17,946 nucleotides of DNA from Saccoglossus kowalevskii (lineage: Eukaryota > Hemichordata > Enteropneusta > Harrimaniidae): positions 1-17,946 of the forward strand of contig NW_003129273.1 in the NCBI RefSeq assembly GCF_000003605.2, written 5' to 3'. A program made the position numbers and the translations under genes. Shown here piece after piece: positions 1 to 11,353 of the stretch (its first letter is position 1; each line of letters starts with the position of its first letter). The notes beneath the pieces were generated by a model, which ran no database searches, was not told where the DNA came from, and saw only the letters and a list, made by a program, of their open reading frames with translations.

Positions 1-1
1 C

Positions 2-46
2 GTGGATATCTCCAGACTCCAGTAATGTTGTATTCATGACTATCAC
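2..46. repeat. 45-bp monomer with one-base insertion at the left edge
   Basis: The first complete monomer reads ATTCATGAC where the others read ATTCAGAC, a single extra T near 37. This insertion is not seen in any other copy. It also carries the GGATAT and CTCCAG states and is followed by CACGTG. It is simply the first monomer inside the window, so it is not evidence for an array end on this side. Confidence 0.9.
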
Positions 47-90
47 GTGGATATCTCTAGACTCCAGTAATGTTGTATTCAGACCATCAC

Positions 91-134
91 ATGGAAATCT
101 CTAGACTCCAGTAATGTTGTATTCAGACTATCAC
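91..134 (+). repeat. Representative 44-bp monomer
   Basis: This copy has the commonest states at most variable sites. In order it contains ATGGAAAT (1-8), CTCTAGACTCC (9-19), AGTAATGTTG (20-29), TATTCAGAC (30-38) and a C/T-ATCAC end (39-44). Variable sites, by monomer position, are 1 (A/G), 6 (A/T), 9-12 (CTCT, CTCC, CACC, ATTC), 21 (A or G, giving CCAGT or CCGGT; numbering counts the A of CCAGT as 20-21) and 38-39 (CC, CT, AC, CA). The CTCT state makes a TCTAGA palindrome and the GGATAT state a GATATC palindrome. The CTCC state produces a short direct repeat, CTCCAGA followed by CTCCAGT. No CENP-B-box-like motif is visible. Confidence 0.9.
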
Positions 135-1498
135 ATGGAAATCTCTAGACTCCAGTAATGTTGTATTCAGACTATCACATGGAAATCTCTAGACTCCAGT
201 AATGTTGTATTCAGACTATCACATGGAAATCTCTAGACTCCAGTAATGTTGTATTCAGACCATCACATGGATATCTCCAGACTCCGGTAATGTTGTATTC
301 AGACTATCACATGGAAATCTCCAGACTCCGGTAATGTTGTATTCAGACCATCACATGGAAATCTCCAGACCCCAGTAATGTTGTATTCAGACCATCACAT
401 GGAAATCTCCAGACTCCAGTAATGTTGTATTCAGACTATCACATGGAAATCTCCAGACTCCAGTAATGTTGTATTCAGACTATCACATGGAAATCTCCAG
501 ACTCCAGTAATGTTGTATTCAGACCATCACATGGAAATCTCTAGACTCCAGTAATGTTGTATTCAGACCATCACGTGGAAATCTCCAGACTCCAGTAATG
601 TTGTATTCAGACTATCACATGGAAATCTCCAGACTCCGGTAATGTTGTATTCAGACTATCACATGGAAATCTCCAGACTCCAGTAATGTTGTATTCAGAC
701 CATCACGTGGAAATCTCTAGACTCCAGTAATGTTGTATTCAGACTATCACATGGAAATCTCCAGACCCCAGTAATGTTGTATTCAGACCATCACATGGAA
801 ATCTCTAGACTCCAGTAATGTTGTATTCAGACTATCACATGGAAATCTCTAGACTCCAGTAATGTTGTATTCAGACTATCACATGGAAATCTCCAGACTC
901 CAGTAATGTTGTATTCAGACCATCACATGGAAATCTCTAGACTCCAGTAATGTTGTATTCAGACTATCACATGGATATCTCCAGACTCCAGTAATGTTGT
1001 ATTCAGACCATCACGTGGAAATCTCCAGACTCCGGTAATGTTGTATTCAGACTATCACATGGAAATCTCTAGACTCCAGTAATGTTGTATTCAGACCATC
1101 ACATGGAAATCTCTAGACTCCAGTAATGTTGTATTCAGACCATCACATGGAAATCTCCAGACTCCAGTAATGTTGTATTCAGACCATCACATGGAAATCT
1201 CTAGACTCCAGTAATGTTGTATTCAGACCATCACATGGAAATCTCTAGACTCCAGTAATGTTGTATTCAGACCATCACGTGGAAATCTCCAGACTCCGGT
1301 AATGTTGTATTCAGACTATCACATGGAAATCTCCAGACTCCGGTAATGTTGTATTCAGACAATCACATGGATATCTCTAGACTCCAGTAATGTTGTATTC
1401 AGACCATCACATGGAAATCTCCAGACTCCAGTAATGTTGTATTCAGACTATCACATGGAAATCTCTAGACTCCAGTAATGTTGTATTCAGACCATCAC

Positions 1499-1543
1499 AT
1501 GGAAAATATTCAGACTCCAGTAATGTTGTATTCAGACTATCAC
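1499..1543. repeat. 45-bp monomer with extra A and the ATTCAG state
   Basis: This copy reads GGAAAATATTCAG, one A longer than the GGAAATATTCAG state found in other ATTCAG-type monomers (for example 7175 and 8363). The next monomer, at 1544, has ATGAAAAT in place of ATGGAAAT. The lengthened form appears once in the window, so it looks like a private mutation that has not been amplified. Confidence 0.9.
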
Positions 1544-1587
1544 ATGAAAATCTCTAGACTCCAGTAATGTTGTATTCAGACCATCAC

Positions 1588-2158
1588 ATGGAAATCTCCA
1601 GACTCCAGTAATGTTGTATTCAGACTATCACATGGAAATCTCTAGACTCCAGTAATGTTGTATTCAGACTATCACGTGGAATCTCTAGACTCCAGTAATG
1701 TTGTATTCAGACCATCACATGGAAATCTCTAGACTCCAGTAATGTTGTATTCAGACCATCACATGGAAATCTCTAGACTCCAGTAATGTTGTATTCAGAC
1801 CATCACATGGAAATCTCTAGACTCCAGTAATGTTGTATTCAGACCATCACATGGAAATCTCTAGACTCCAGTAATGTTGTATTCAGACCATCACATGGAA
1901 ATCTCTAGACTCCAGTAATGTTGTATTCAGACCATCACATGGAAATCTCTAGACTCCAGTAATGTTGTATTCAGAACATCACGTGGAAATCTCTAGACTC
2001 CAGTAATGTTGTATTCAGACCATCACATGGAAATCTCTAGACTCCAGTAATGTTGTATTCAGACTATCACATGGAAATCTCTAGACTCCAGTAATGTTGT
2101 ATTCAGACTATCACATGGAAATATTCAGACTCCAGTAATGTTGTATTCAGACCATCAC
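1588..2158. repeat. Copied segment A, copy 1 (571 bp, contains a 43-bp monomer)
   Basis: Thirteen monomers share the same order of states with 10255..10825. The order is CTCC, CTCT, the 43-bp monomer (1676..1718, CACGTGGAATC with one A missing), six CTCT monomers, a GAAC-CACGTG junction, two more CTCT monomers and an ATTCAG monomer. The shift between the two copies is 8667 bp. A shorter match, 6208..6558, lies 4620 bp away. The shared one-base deletion together with its flanking states makes independent origin unlikely. Confidence 0.85.
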
Positions 2159-2642
2159 ATGGAAATCTCCAGACTCCAGTAATGTTGTATTCAGACCATC
2201 ACATGGAAATCTCTAGACTCCAGTAATGTTGTATTCAGACCATCACATGGAAATCTCCAGACTCCAGTAATGTTGTATTCAGACCATCACATGGAAATCT
2301 CTAGACTCCAGTAATGTTGTATTCAGACCATCACATGGAAATCTCTAGACTCCAGTAATGTTGTATTCAGACCATCACATGGAAATCTCCAGACTCCAGT
2401 AATGTTGTATTCAGACCATCACATGGAAATCTCTAGAATCCAGTAATGTTGTATTCAGACCATCACATGGAAATCTCCAGACTCCAGTAATGTTGTATTC
2501 AGACCATCACATGGAAATCTCTAGACTCCAGTAATGTTGTATTCAGACCATCACATGGAAATCTCCAGACTCCAGTAATGTTGTATTCAGACCATCACAT
2601 GGAAATCTCTAGACTCCAGTAATGTTGTATTCAGACCATCAC

Positions 2643-4534
2643 ATGGAAATCACCAGACTCCAGTAATGTTGTATTCAGAACATCACGTGGAAATCTCTAG
2701 ACTCCAGTAATGTTGTATTCAGACCATCACATGGAAATCTCCAGACTCCAGTAATGTTGTATTCAGACCATCACATGGAAATCTCTAGACTCCAGTAATG
2801 TTGTATTCAGACCATCACATGGAAATCTCCAGACTCCAGTAATGTTGTATTCAGACCATCACATGGAAATCACCAGACTCCAGTAATGTTGTATTCAGAC
2901 CATCACATGGAAATCTCTAGACTCCAGTAATGTTGTATTCAGACCATCACATGGAAATCTCCAGACTCCAGTAATGTTGTATTCAGACCATCACGTGGAA
3001 ATCTCCAGACTCCAGTAATGTTGTATTCAGACCATCACATGGAAATCTCCAGACTCCAGTAATGTTGTATTCAGACCATCACATGGAAATCTCTAGACTC
3101 CAGTAATGTTGTATTCAGACCATCACATGGAAATCACCAGACTCCAGTAATGTTGTATTCAGACCATCACATGGAAATCTCTAGACTCCAGTAATGTTGT
3201 ATTCAGACCATCACATGGAAATCTCCAGACTCCAGTAATGTTGTATTCAGACCATCACGTGGAAATCTCCAGACTCCAGTAATGTTGTATTCAGACCATC
3301 ACATGGAAATCTCTAGACTCCAGTAATGTTGTATTCAGACCATCACATGGAAATCACCAGACTCCAGTAATGTTGTATTCAGACCATCACATGGAAATCT
3401 CTAGACTCCAGTAATGTTGTATTCAGACCATCACATGGAAATCTCCAGACTCCAGTAATGTTGTATTCAGACCATCACGTGGAAATCTCCAGACTCCAGT
3501 AATGTTGTATTCAGACCATCACATGGAAATCTCCAGACTCCAGTAATGTTGTATTCAGACCATCACATGGAAATCTCTAGACTCCAGTAATGTTGTATTC
3601 AGACCATCACATGGAAATCACCAGACTCCAGTAATGTTGTATTCAGACCATCACATGGAAATCTCTAGACTCCAGTAATGTTGTATTCAGACCATCACAT
3701 GGAAATCTCCAGACTCCAGTAATGTTGTATTCAGACCATCACGTGGAAATCTCCAGACTCCAGTAATGTTGTATTCAGACCATCACATGGAAATCTCTAG
3801 ACTCCAGTAATGTTGTATTCAGACCATCACATGGAAATCTCCAGACTCCAGTAATGTTGTATTCAGACCATCACATGGAAATCTCTAGACTCCAGTAATG
3901 TTGTATTCAGACCATCACATGGAAATCTCCAGACTCCAGTAATGTTGTATTCAGACCATCACATGGAAATCTCTAGACTCCAGTAATGTTGTATTCAGAC
4001 CATCACATGGAAATCTCTAGACTCCAGTAATGTTGTATTCAGACCATCACATGGAAATCTCCAGACTCCAGTAATGTTGTATTCAGACCATCACATGGAA
4101 ATCTCCAGACTCCATTAATGTTGTATTCAGACCATCACATGGAAATCTCTAGACTCCAGTAATGTTGTATTCAGACCATCACATGGAAATCTCCAGACTC
4201 CAGTAATGTTGTATTCAGACCATCACATGGAAATCTCTAGACTCCAGTAATTTTGTATTCAGACCATCACATGGAAATCACCAGACTCCAGTAATGTTGT
4301 ATTCAGAACATCACGTGGAAATCTCTAGACTCCAGTAATGTTGTATTCAGACCATCACATGGAAATCTCCAGACTCCAGTAATGTTGTATTCAGACCATC
4401 ACATGGAAATCTCTAGACTCCAGTAATGTTGTATTCAGACCATCACATGGAAATCTCCAGACTCCAGTAATGTTGTATTCAGACCATCACATGGAAATCA
4501 CCAGACTCCAGTAATGTTGTATTCAGACCATCAC
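2643..4534. repeat. Higher-order repeat domain marked by CACCAG monomers
   Basis: Seven monomers with CACCAG in place of CTCTAG/CTCCAG start at 2643, 2863, 3127, 3347, 3611, 4271 and 4491, all inside this block. Spacings are 220, 264, 220, 264, 660 and 220 bp, that is 5, 6, 5, 6, 15 and 5 monomers. 2643..2906 and 4271..4534 also share a GAAC-CACGTG junction directly after the CACCAG monomer, at a shift of 1628 bp. The only other CAC state in the window is the broken last monomer at 17733. Confidence 0.9.
2863..3830. repeat. Tandem pair of 484-bp higher-order repeats
   Basis: 2863..3346 and 3347..3830 have the same state at all 11 monomers: CACC, CTCT, CTCC, CACGTG-CTCC, CTCC, CTCT, CACC, CTCT, CTCC, CACGTG-CTCC, CTCT. 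Each 484-bp unit is itself a 6-monomer plus a 5-monomer sub-block differing by one CTCC monomer. This is the clearest head-to-tail higher-order repeat in the window and indicates a recent duplication. Confidence 0.9.
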
Positions 4535-5062
4535 ATGGAAATCTCTAGACTCCAGTAATGTTGTATTCAGACCATCACATGGAAATCTCCAGACTCCAGT
4601 AATGTTGTATTCAGACCATCACATGGAAATCTCTAGACTCCAGTAATGTTGTATTCAGACCATCACATGGAAATCTCCAGACTCCAGTAATGTTGTATTC
4701 AGACCATCACATGGAAATCTCTAGACTCCAGTAATGTTGTATTCAGACCATCACATGGAAATCTCTAGACTCCAGTAATGTTGTATTCAGACCATCACAT
4801 GGAAATCTCCAGACTCCAGTAATGTTGTATTCAGACCATCACATGGAAATCTCTAGACTCCAGTAATGTTGTATTCAGACCATCACATGGAAATCTCCAG
4901 ACTCCAGTAATGTTGTATTCAGACCATCACATGGAAATCTCTAGACTCCAGTAATGTTGTATTCAGACCATCACATGGAAATCTCCAGACTCCAGTAATG
5001 TTGTATTCAGACCATCACATGGAAATCTCTAGACTCCAGTAATGTTGTATTCAGACCATCAC

Positions 5063-5107
5063 ATGGAAATCTCCAGACTCCAGTAATGTTTGTATTCAGA
5101 CCATCAC
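5063..5107. repeat. 45-bp monomer with extra T
   Basis: One T is added in the GTT-TGTATT stretch near 5088-5091, giving a 45-bp copy. It sits at the junction between a CTCT/CTCC-alternating region on the left and a region rich in GGATAT monomers on the right (from about 5196). It may mark a boundary between two amplification blocks. It occurs once. Confidence 0.9.
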
Positions 5108-5195
5108 ATGGAAATCTCCAGACTCCAGTAATGTTGTATTCAGACTATCACATGGAAATCTCCAGACTCCAGTAATGTTGTATTCAGACTATCAC

Positions 5196-5680
5196 ATGGA
5201 TATCTCCAGACTCCAGTAATGTTGTATTCAGACCATCACATGGATATCTCCAGACTCCAGTAATGTTGTATTCAGACCATCACATGGAAATCTCCAGACT
5301 CCGGTAATGTTGTATTCAGACCATCACATGGATATCTCCAGACTCCAGTAATGTTGTATTCAGACCATCACATGGAAATCTCCAGACTCCAGTAATGTTG
5401 TATTCAGACCATCACATGGATATCTCCAGACTCCAGTAATGTTGTATTCAGACCATCACATGGAAATCTCCAGACTCCGGTAATGTTGTATTCAGACCAT
5501 CACATGGATATCTCCAGACTCCAGTAATGTTGTATTCAGACCATCACATGGATATCTCCAGACTCCAGTAATGTTGTATTCAGACCATCACATGGAAATC
5601 TCCAGACTCCAGTAATGTTGTATTCAGACCATCACATGGATATCTCCAGACTCCAGTAATGTTGTATTCAGACCATCACA
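5196..5680. repeat. GATATC-rich sub-domain with 88-bp dimer periodicity
   Basis: GGATAT monomers occur at about 5196, 5240, 5328, 5416, 5504, 5548 and 5636, mostly alternating with GGAAAT monomers. CCGGT states at about 5302 and 5478 are 176 bp apart. All monomers here are of the CTCC type, unlike the mixed CTCT/CTCC regions on either side. It starts shortly after the 45-bp monomer at 5063 and fades by about 5700. Two further GGATAT monomers occur near 5944 and 5988. Confidence 0.8.
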
Positions 5681-6207
5681 TGGAAATCTCCAGACTCCAG
5701 TAATGTTGTATTCAGACTATCACATGGAAATCTCCAGACTCCAGTAATGTTGTATTCAGACTATCACATGGAAATCTCTAGACTCCAGTAATGTTGTATT
5801 CAGACCATCACGTGGAAATCTCTAGACTCCAGTAATGTTGTATTCAGACTATCACATGGAAATCTCTAGACTCCAGTAATGTTGTATTCAGACCATCACA
5901 TGGAAATCTCTAGACTCCAGTAATGTTGTATTCAGACCATCACATGGATATCTCCAGACTCCAGTAATGTTGTATTCAGACCATCACATGGATATCTCCA
6001 GACTCCAGTAATGTTGTATTCAGAACATCACATGGAAATCTCTCGACTCCAGTAATGTTGTATTCAGAACATCACGTGGAAATCTCCAGACTCCGGTAAT
6101 GTTGTATTCAGACCATCACATGGAAATCTCTAGACTCCAGTAATGTTGTATTCAGACCATCACGTGGAAATCTCTAGACTCCAGTAATGTTGTATTCAGA
6201 CCATCAC

Positions 6208-6558
6208 ATGGAAATCTCCAGACTCCAGTAATGTTGTATTCAGACTATCACATGGAAATCTCTAGACTCCAGTAATGTTGTATTCAGACTATCACGTGGA
6301 ATCTCTAGACTCCAGTAATGTTGTATTCAGACCATCACATGGAAATCTCTAGACTCCAGTAATGTTGTATTCAGACCATCACATGGAAATCTCTAGACTC
6401 CAGTAATGTTGTATTCAGACCATCACATGGAAATCTCTAGACTCCAGTAATGTTGTATTCAGACCATCACATGGAAATCTCTAGACTCCAGTAATGTTGT
6501 ATTCAGACCATCACATGGAAATCTCTAGACTCCAGTAATGTTGTATTCAGACTATCAC
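6208..6558. repeat. Copied segment A, copy 2 (partial, about 350 bp)
   Basis: It matches 1588..1938 and 10255..10605 in monomer order: CTCC, CTCT, the 43-bp monomer at 6296..6338, then five CTCT monomers. After that it diverges into an ATGGGAATCTATAG monomer at 6559. The left match to the third copy reaches further back, through CCGGT near 6095 and the GAAC-CACGTG junction near 6070. Copies 2 and 3 are therefore related over a longer stretch, at a shift of 4047 bp. Confidence 0.8.
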
Positions 6559-6690
6559 ATGGGAATCTATAGACTCCAGTAATGTTGTATTCAGACTATC
6601 ACATGGAAATCTTCAGACTCCAGTAATGTTGTATTCAGACTATCACGTGGAAATCTCTAGACTCCAGTAATGTTGTATTCAGACCATCAC

Positions 6691-7262
6691 ATGGAAATCT
6701 CCAGACTCCAGTAATGTTGTATTCAGACCATCACATGGAAATCTCCAGACTCCAGTAATGTTGTATTCAGACCATCACATGGATATCTCCAGACTCCAGT
6801 AATGTTGTATTCAGACTATCACATGGAAATCTCCAGACTCCAGTAATGTTGTATTCAGACTATCACATGGAAATCTCTAGACTCCAGTAATGTTGTATTC
6901 AGACCATCACATGGAAATCTCTAGACTCCAGTAATGTTGTATTCAGACTATCACATGGAAATCTCCAGACTCCAGTAATGTTGTATTCAGACTATCACAT
7001 GGAAATCTCTAGACTCCAGTAATGTTGTATTCAGACCATCACATGGAAATCTCTAGACTCCAGTAATGTTGTATTCAGACTATCACATGGAAATCTCCAG
7101 ACTCCAGTAATGTTGTATTCAGACTATCACATGGAAATCTCTAGACTCCAGTAATGTTGTATTCAGACTATCACATGGAAATATTCAGACTCCAGTAATG
7201 TTGTATTCAGACCATCACATGGAAATCTCTAGACTCCAGTAATGTTGTATTCAGACCATCAC
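6691..7262. repeat. Copied segment C, copy 1 (572 bp)
   Basis: Thirteen monomers are repeated in the same order at 7879..8450, a shift of 1188 bp (27 monomers). The order is CTCC, CTCC, GGATAT-CTCC, then a three-monomer pattern, an ATTCAG monomer at 7175 and a CTCT monomer. Inside it, CTCC, CTCT, CTCT with GACT, GACT, GACC junctions repeats at 6823, 6955 and 7087, a 132-bp trimer. Confidence 0.85.
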
Positions 7263-7834
7263 ATGGAAATCTCTAGACTCCAGTAATGTTGTATTCAGAC
7301 CATCACATGGAAATCTCTAGACTCCAGTAATGTTGTATTCAGACCATCACATGGAAATCTCCAGACTCCAGTAATGTTGTATTCAGACCATCACATGGAA
7401 ATCTCTAGACTCCAGTAATGTTGTATTCAGACCATCACATGGAAATCTCTAGACTCCAGTAATGTTGTATTCAGACCATCACATGGAAATCTCTAGACTC
7501 CAGTAATGTTGTATTCAGACCATCACATGGAAATCTCTAGACTCCAGTAATGTTGTATTCAGACCATCACATGGAAATCTCCAGACTCCAGTAATGTTGT
7601 ATTCAGACCATCACATGGAAATCTCTAGACTCCAGTAATGTTGTATTCAGACCATCACATGGAAATCTCTAGACTCCAGTAATGTTGTATTCAGACCATC
7701 ACATGGAAATCTCTAGACTCCAGTAATGTTGTATTCAGACCATCACATGGAAATCTCTAGACTCCAGTAATGTTGTATTCAGACCATCACATGGAAATCT
7801 CCAGACTCCAGTAATGTTGTATTCAGACCATCAC
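7219..7834. repeat. 220-bp higher-order repeat block (4 CTCT + 1 CTCC), first domain
   Basis: CTCC monomers at 7351, 7571 and 7791 are separated by exactly four CTCT monomers each, giving a 220-bp period. All junctions in this stretch are GACC with CACATG, so the internal copies are nearly identical. It lies between the two copies of segment C. Confidence 0.85.
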
Positions 7835-7878
7835 ATGGAAATCTCTAGACTCCAGTAATGTTGTATTCAGACCATCAC

Positions 7879-8450
7879 ATGGAAATCTCCAGACTCCAGT
7901 AATGTTGTATTCAGACCATCACATGGAAATCTCCAGACTCCAGTAATGTTGTATTCAGACCATCACATGGATATCTCCAGACTCCAGTAATGTTGTATTC
8001 AGACTATCACATGGAAATCTCCAGACTCCAGTAATGTTGTATTCAGACTATCACATGGAAATCTCTAGACTCCAGTAATGTTGTATTCAGACCATCACAT
8101 GGAAATCTCTAGACTCCAGTAATGTTGTATTCAGACTATCACATGGAAATCTCCAGACTCCAGTAATGTTGTATTCAGACTATCACATGGAAATCTCTAG
8201 ACTCCAGTAATGTTGTATTCAGACCATCACATGGAAATCTCTAGACTCCAGTAATGTTGTATTCAGACTATCACATGGAAATCTCCAGACTCCAGTAATG
8301 TTGTATTCAGACTATCACATGGAAATCTCTAGACTCCAGTAATGTTGTATTCAGACTATCACATGGAAATATTCAGACTCCAGTAATGTTGTATTCAGAC
8401 CATCACATGGAAATCTCTAGACTCCAGTAATGTTGTATTCAGACTATCAC
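7879..8450. repeat. Copied segment C, copy 2 (572 bp)
   Basis: This is the partner of 6691..7262. The GGATAT monomer (7967), the 132-bp trimers (8011, 8143, 8275) and the ATTCAG monomer (8363) all fall at the same 1188-bp shift. Beyond 8450 the next monomer changes to ATGAAAATATTCAG, and the correspondence with the first copy stops. Confidence 0.85.
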
Positions 8451-8802
8451 ATGAAAATATTCAGACTCCAGTAATGTTGTATTCAGACCATCACACGGAA
8501 ATCTCCAGACTCCAGTAATGTTGTATTCAGACCATCACATGGAAATCTCCAGACTCCAGTAATGTTGTATTCAGACTATCACGTGGAAATCTCTAGACTC
8601 CAGTAATGTTGTATTCAGACCATCACATGGAAATCTCTAGACTCCAGTAATGTTGTATTCAGACCATCACATGGAAATCTCTAGACTCCAGTAATGTTGT
8701 ATTCAGACCATCACATGGAAATCTCTAGACTCCAGTAATGTTGTATTCAGACCATCACATGGAAATCTCTAGACTCCAGTAATGTTGTATTCAGACCATC
8801 AC
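8407..8802. repeat. Copied segment D, copy 1 (about 400 bp)
   Basis: The monomer order is CTCT, ATTCAG, CTCC, CTCC, then CACGTG-CTCT with a GACT junction, then four CTCT monomers. It matches 14917..15312 at a shift of 6510 bp. Private changes are ATGAAAAT (8451) and CACACGG (near 8491) in this copy, and CTCTAAACT (near 15145) in the other. The segment overlaps the right end of segment C. Confidence 0.75.
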
Positions 8803-9286
8803 ATGGAAATCTCCAGACTCCAGTAATGTTGTATTCAGACCATCACATGGAAATCTCTAGACTCCAGTAATGTTGTATTCAGACCATCACATGGAAATCT
8901 CTAGACTCCAGTAATGTTGTATTCAGACCATCACATGGAAATCTCTAGACTCCAGTAATGTTGTATTCAGACCATCACATGGAAATCTCTAGACTCCAGT
9001 AATGTTGTATTCAGACCATCACATGGAAATCTCCAGACTCCAGTAATGTTGTATTCAGACCATCACATGGAAATCTCTAGACTCCAGTAATGTTGTATTC
9101 AGACCATCACATGGAAATCTCTAGACTCCAGTAATGTTGTATTCAGACCATCACATGGAAATCTCTAGACTCCAGTAATGTTGTATTCAGACCATCACAT
9201 GGAAATCTCTAGACTCCAGTAATGTTGTATTCAGACCATCACATGGAAATCTCCAGACTCCAGTAATGTTGTATTCAGACCATCAC
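8583..9286. repeat. 220-bp higher-order repeat block, second domain
   Basis: It has the same 4 CTCT + 1 CTCC pattern as 7219..7834, with CTCC monomers at 8803, 9023 and 9243. It opens with a CACGTG-CTCT monomer at 8583 preceded by a GACT junction. The same opening occurs at 15093 and 15313 (220 bp apart), where a related run extends to a CTCC monomer at 15533. Confidence 0.85.
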
Positions 9287-10166
9287 ATGGAAATCTCTAG
9301 ACTCCAGTAATGTTGTATTCAGACCATCACATGGAAATCTCTAGACTCCAGTAATGTTGTATTCAGAACATCACATGGAAATCTCCAGACTCCAGTAATG
9401 TTGTATTCAGACCATCACATGGAAATCTCCAGACTCCAGTAATGTTGTATTCAGAACATCACGTGGAAATCTCTAGACTCCAGTAATGTTGTATTCAGAC
9501 CATCACATGGAAATCTCTAGACTCCAGTAATGTTGTATTCAGACCATCACATGGAAATCTCTAGACTCCAGTAATGTTGTATTCAGACCATCACATGGAA
9601 ATCTCTAGACTCCAGTAATGTTGTATTCAGACCATCACATGGAAATCTCCAGACTCCAGTAATGTTGTATTCAGACCATCACATGGAAATCTCTAGACTC
9701 CAGTAATGTTGTATTCAGACCATCACATGGAAATCTCTAGACTCCAGTAATGTTGTATTCAGACCATCACATGGAAATCTCCAGACTCCAGTAATGTTGT
9801 ATTCAGACCATCGCGTGGAAATCTCTAGACTCCAGTAATGTTGTATTCAGACCATCACGTGGAAATCTCTAGACTCCAGTAATGTTGTATTCAGACCATC
9901 ACATGGAAATCTCTAGACTCCAGTAATGTTGTATTCAGAACATCACATGGAAATCTCTAGACTCCAGTAATGTTGTATTCAGAACATCACATGGAAATCT
10001 CCAGACTCCAGTAATGTTGTATTCAGAACATCACGTGGAAATCTCCAGACTCCAGTAATGTTGTATTCAGAACATCACATGGAAATCTCTAGACTCCAGT
10101 AATGTTGTATTCAGAACATCACGTGGAAATCTCCAGACTCCGGTAATGTTGTATTCAGACCATCAC
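9243..10166. repeat. Copied segment B, copy 1 (924 bp, 21 monomers)
   Basis: All 21 monomers match 12145..13068 in order, at a shift of 2902 bp. The match includes four or more GAAC junctions and CACGTG sites at 9463, 9859, 10035 and 10123. Two differences are visible: ATCGCGTGG near 9813 where the partner has ATCACGTGG, and CCGGT near 10142 where the partner has CCAGT. This is the longest copied segment I could trace by eye. Confidence 0.85.
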
Positions 10167-10254
10167 ATGGAAATCTCTAGACTCCAGTAATGTTGTATTC
10201 AGACCATCACGTGGAAATCTCTAGACTCCAGTAATGTTGTATTCAGACCATCAC

Positions 10255-10825
10255 ATGGAAATCTCCAGACTCCAGTAATGTTGTATTCAGACTATCACAT
10301 GGAAATCTCTAGACTCCAGTAATGTTGTATTCAGACTATCACGTGGAATCTCTAGACTCCAGTAATGTTGTATTCAGACCATCACATGGAAATCTCTAGA
10401 CTCCAGTAATGTTGTATTCAGACCATCACATGGAAATCTCTAGACTCCAGTAATGTTGTATTCAGACCATCACATGGAAATCTCTAGACTCCAGTAATGT
10501 TGTATTCAGACCATCACATGGAAATCTCTAGACTCCAGTAATGTTGTATTCAGACCATCACATGGAAATCTCTAGACTCCAGTAATGTTGTATTCAGACC
10601 ATCACATGGAAATCTCTAGACTCCAGTAATGTTGTATTCAGAACATCACGTGGAAATCTCTAGACTCCAGTAATGTTGTATTCAGACCATCACATGGAAA
10701 TCTCTAGACTCCAGTAATGTTGTATTCAGACTATCACATGGAAATCTCTAGACTCCAGTAATGTTGTATTCAGACTATCACATGGAAATATTCAGACTCC
10801 AGTAATGTTGTATTCAGACTATCAC
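10255..10825. repeat. Copied segment A, copy 3 (571 bp)
   Basis: This is the partner of 1588..2158, with the same 13-monomer order including the 43-bp copy at 10343..10385 and the ATTCAG monomer at 10782. Upstream, 10123..10254 (GAAC-CACGTG, CCGGT, then CTCT and CACGTG-CTCT) matches 6076..6207. The segment therefore joins a left part shared with copy 2 to a right part shared with copy 1. Confidence 0.85.
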
Positions 10826-11353
10826 ATGGAAATATTCAGACTCCAGTAATGTTGTATTCAGACCATCACGTGGAAATCTCCAGACTCCAGTAATGTTGTA
10901 TTCAGACCATCACATGGAAATCTCTAGACTCCAGTAATGTTGTATTCAGACTATCACATGGAAATATTCAGACTCCAGTAATGTTGTATTCAGACCATCA
11001 CATGGAAATCTCCAGACTCCAGTAATGTTGTATTCAGACTATCACATGGAAATCTCCAGACTCCGGTAATGTTGTATTCAGACCATCACATGGAAATCTC
11101 TAGACTCCAGTAATGTTGTATTCAGACCATCACGTGGAAATCTCTAGACTCCAGTAATGTTGTATTCAGACCATCACATGGAAATCTCCAGACTCCAGTA
11201 ATGTTGTATTCAGACTATCACATGGAAATCTCTAGACTCCAGTAATGTTGTATTCAGACCATCACATGGAAATCTCCAGACTCCAGTAATGTTGTATTCA
11301 GACTATCACATGGAAATCTCTAGACTCCAGTAATGTTGTATTCAGACAATCAC

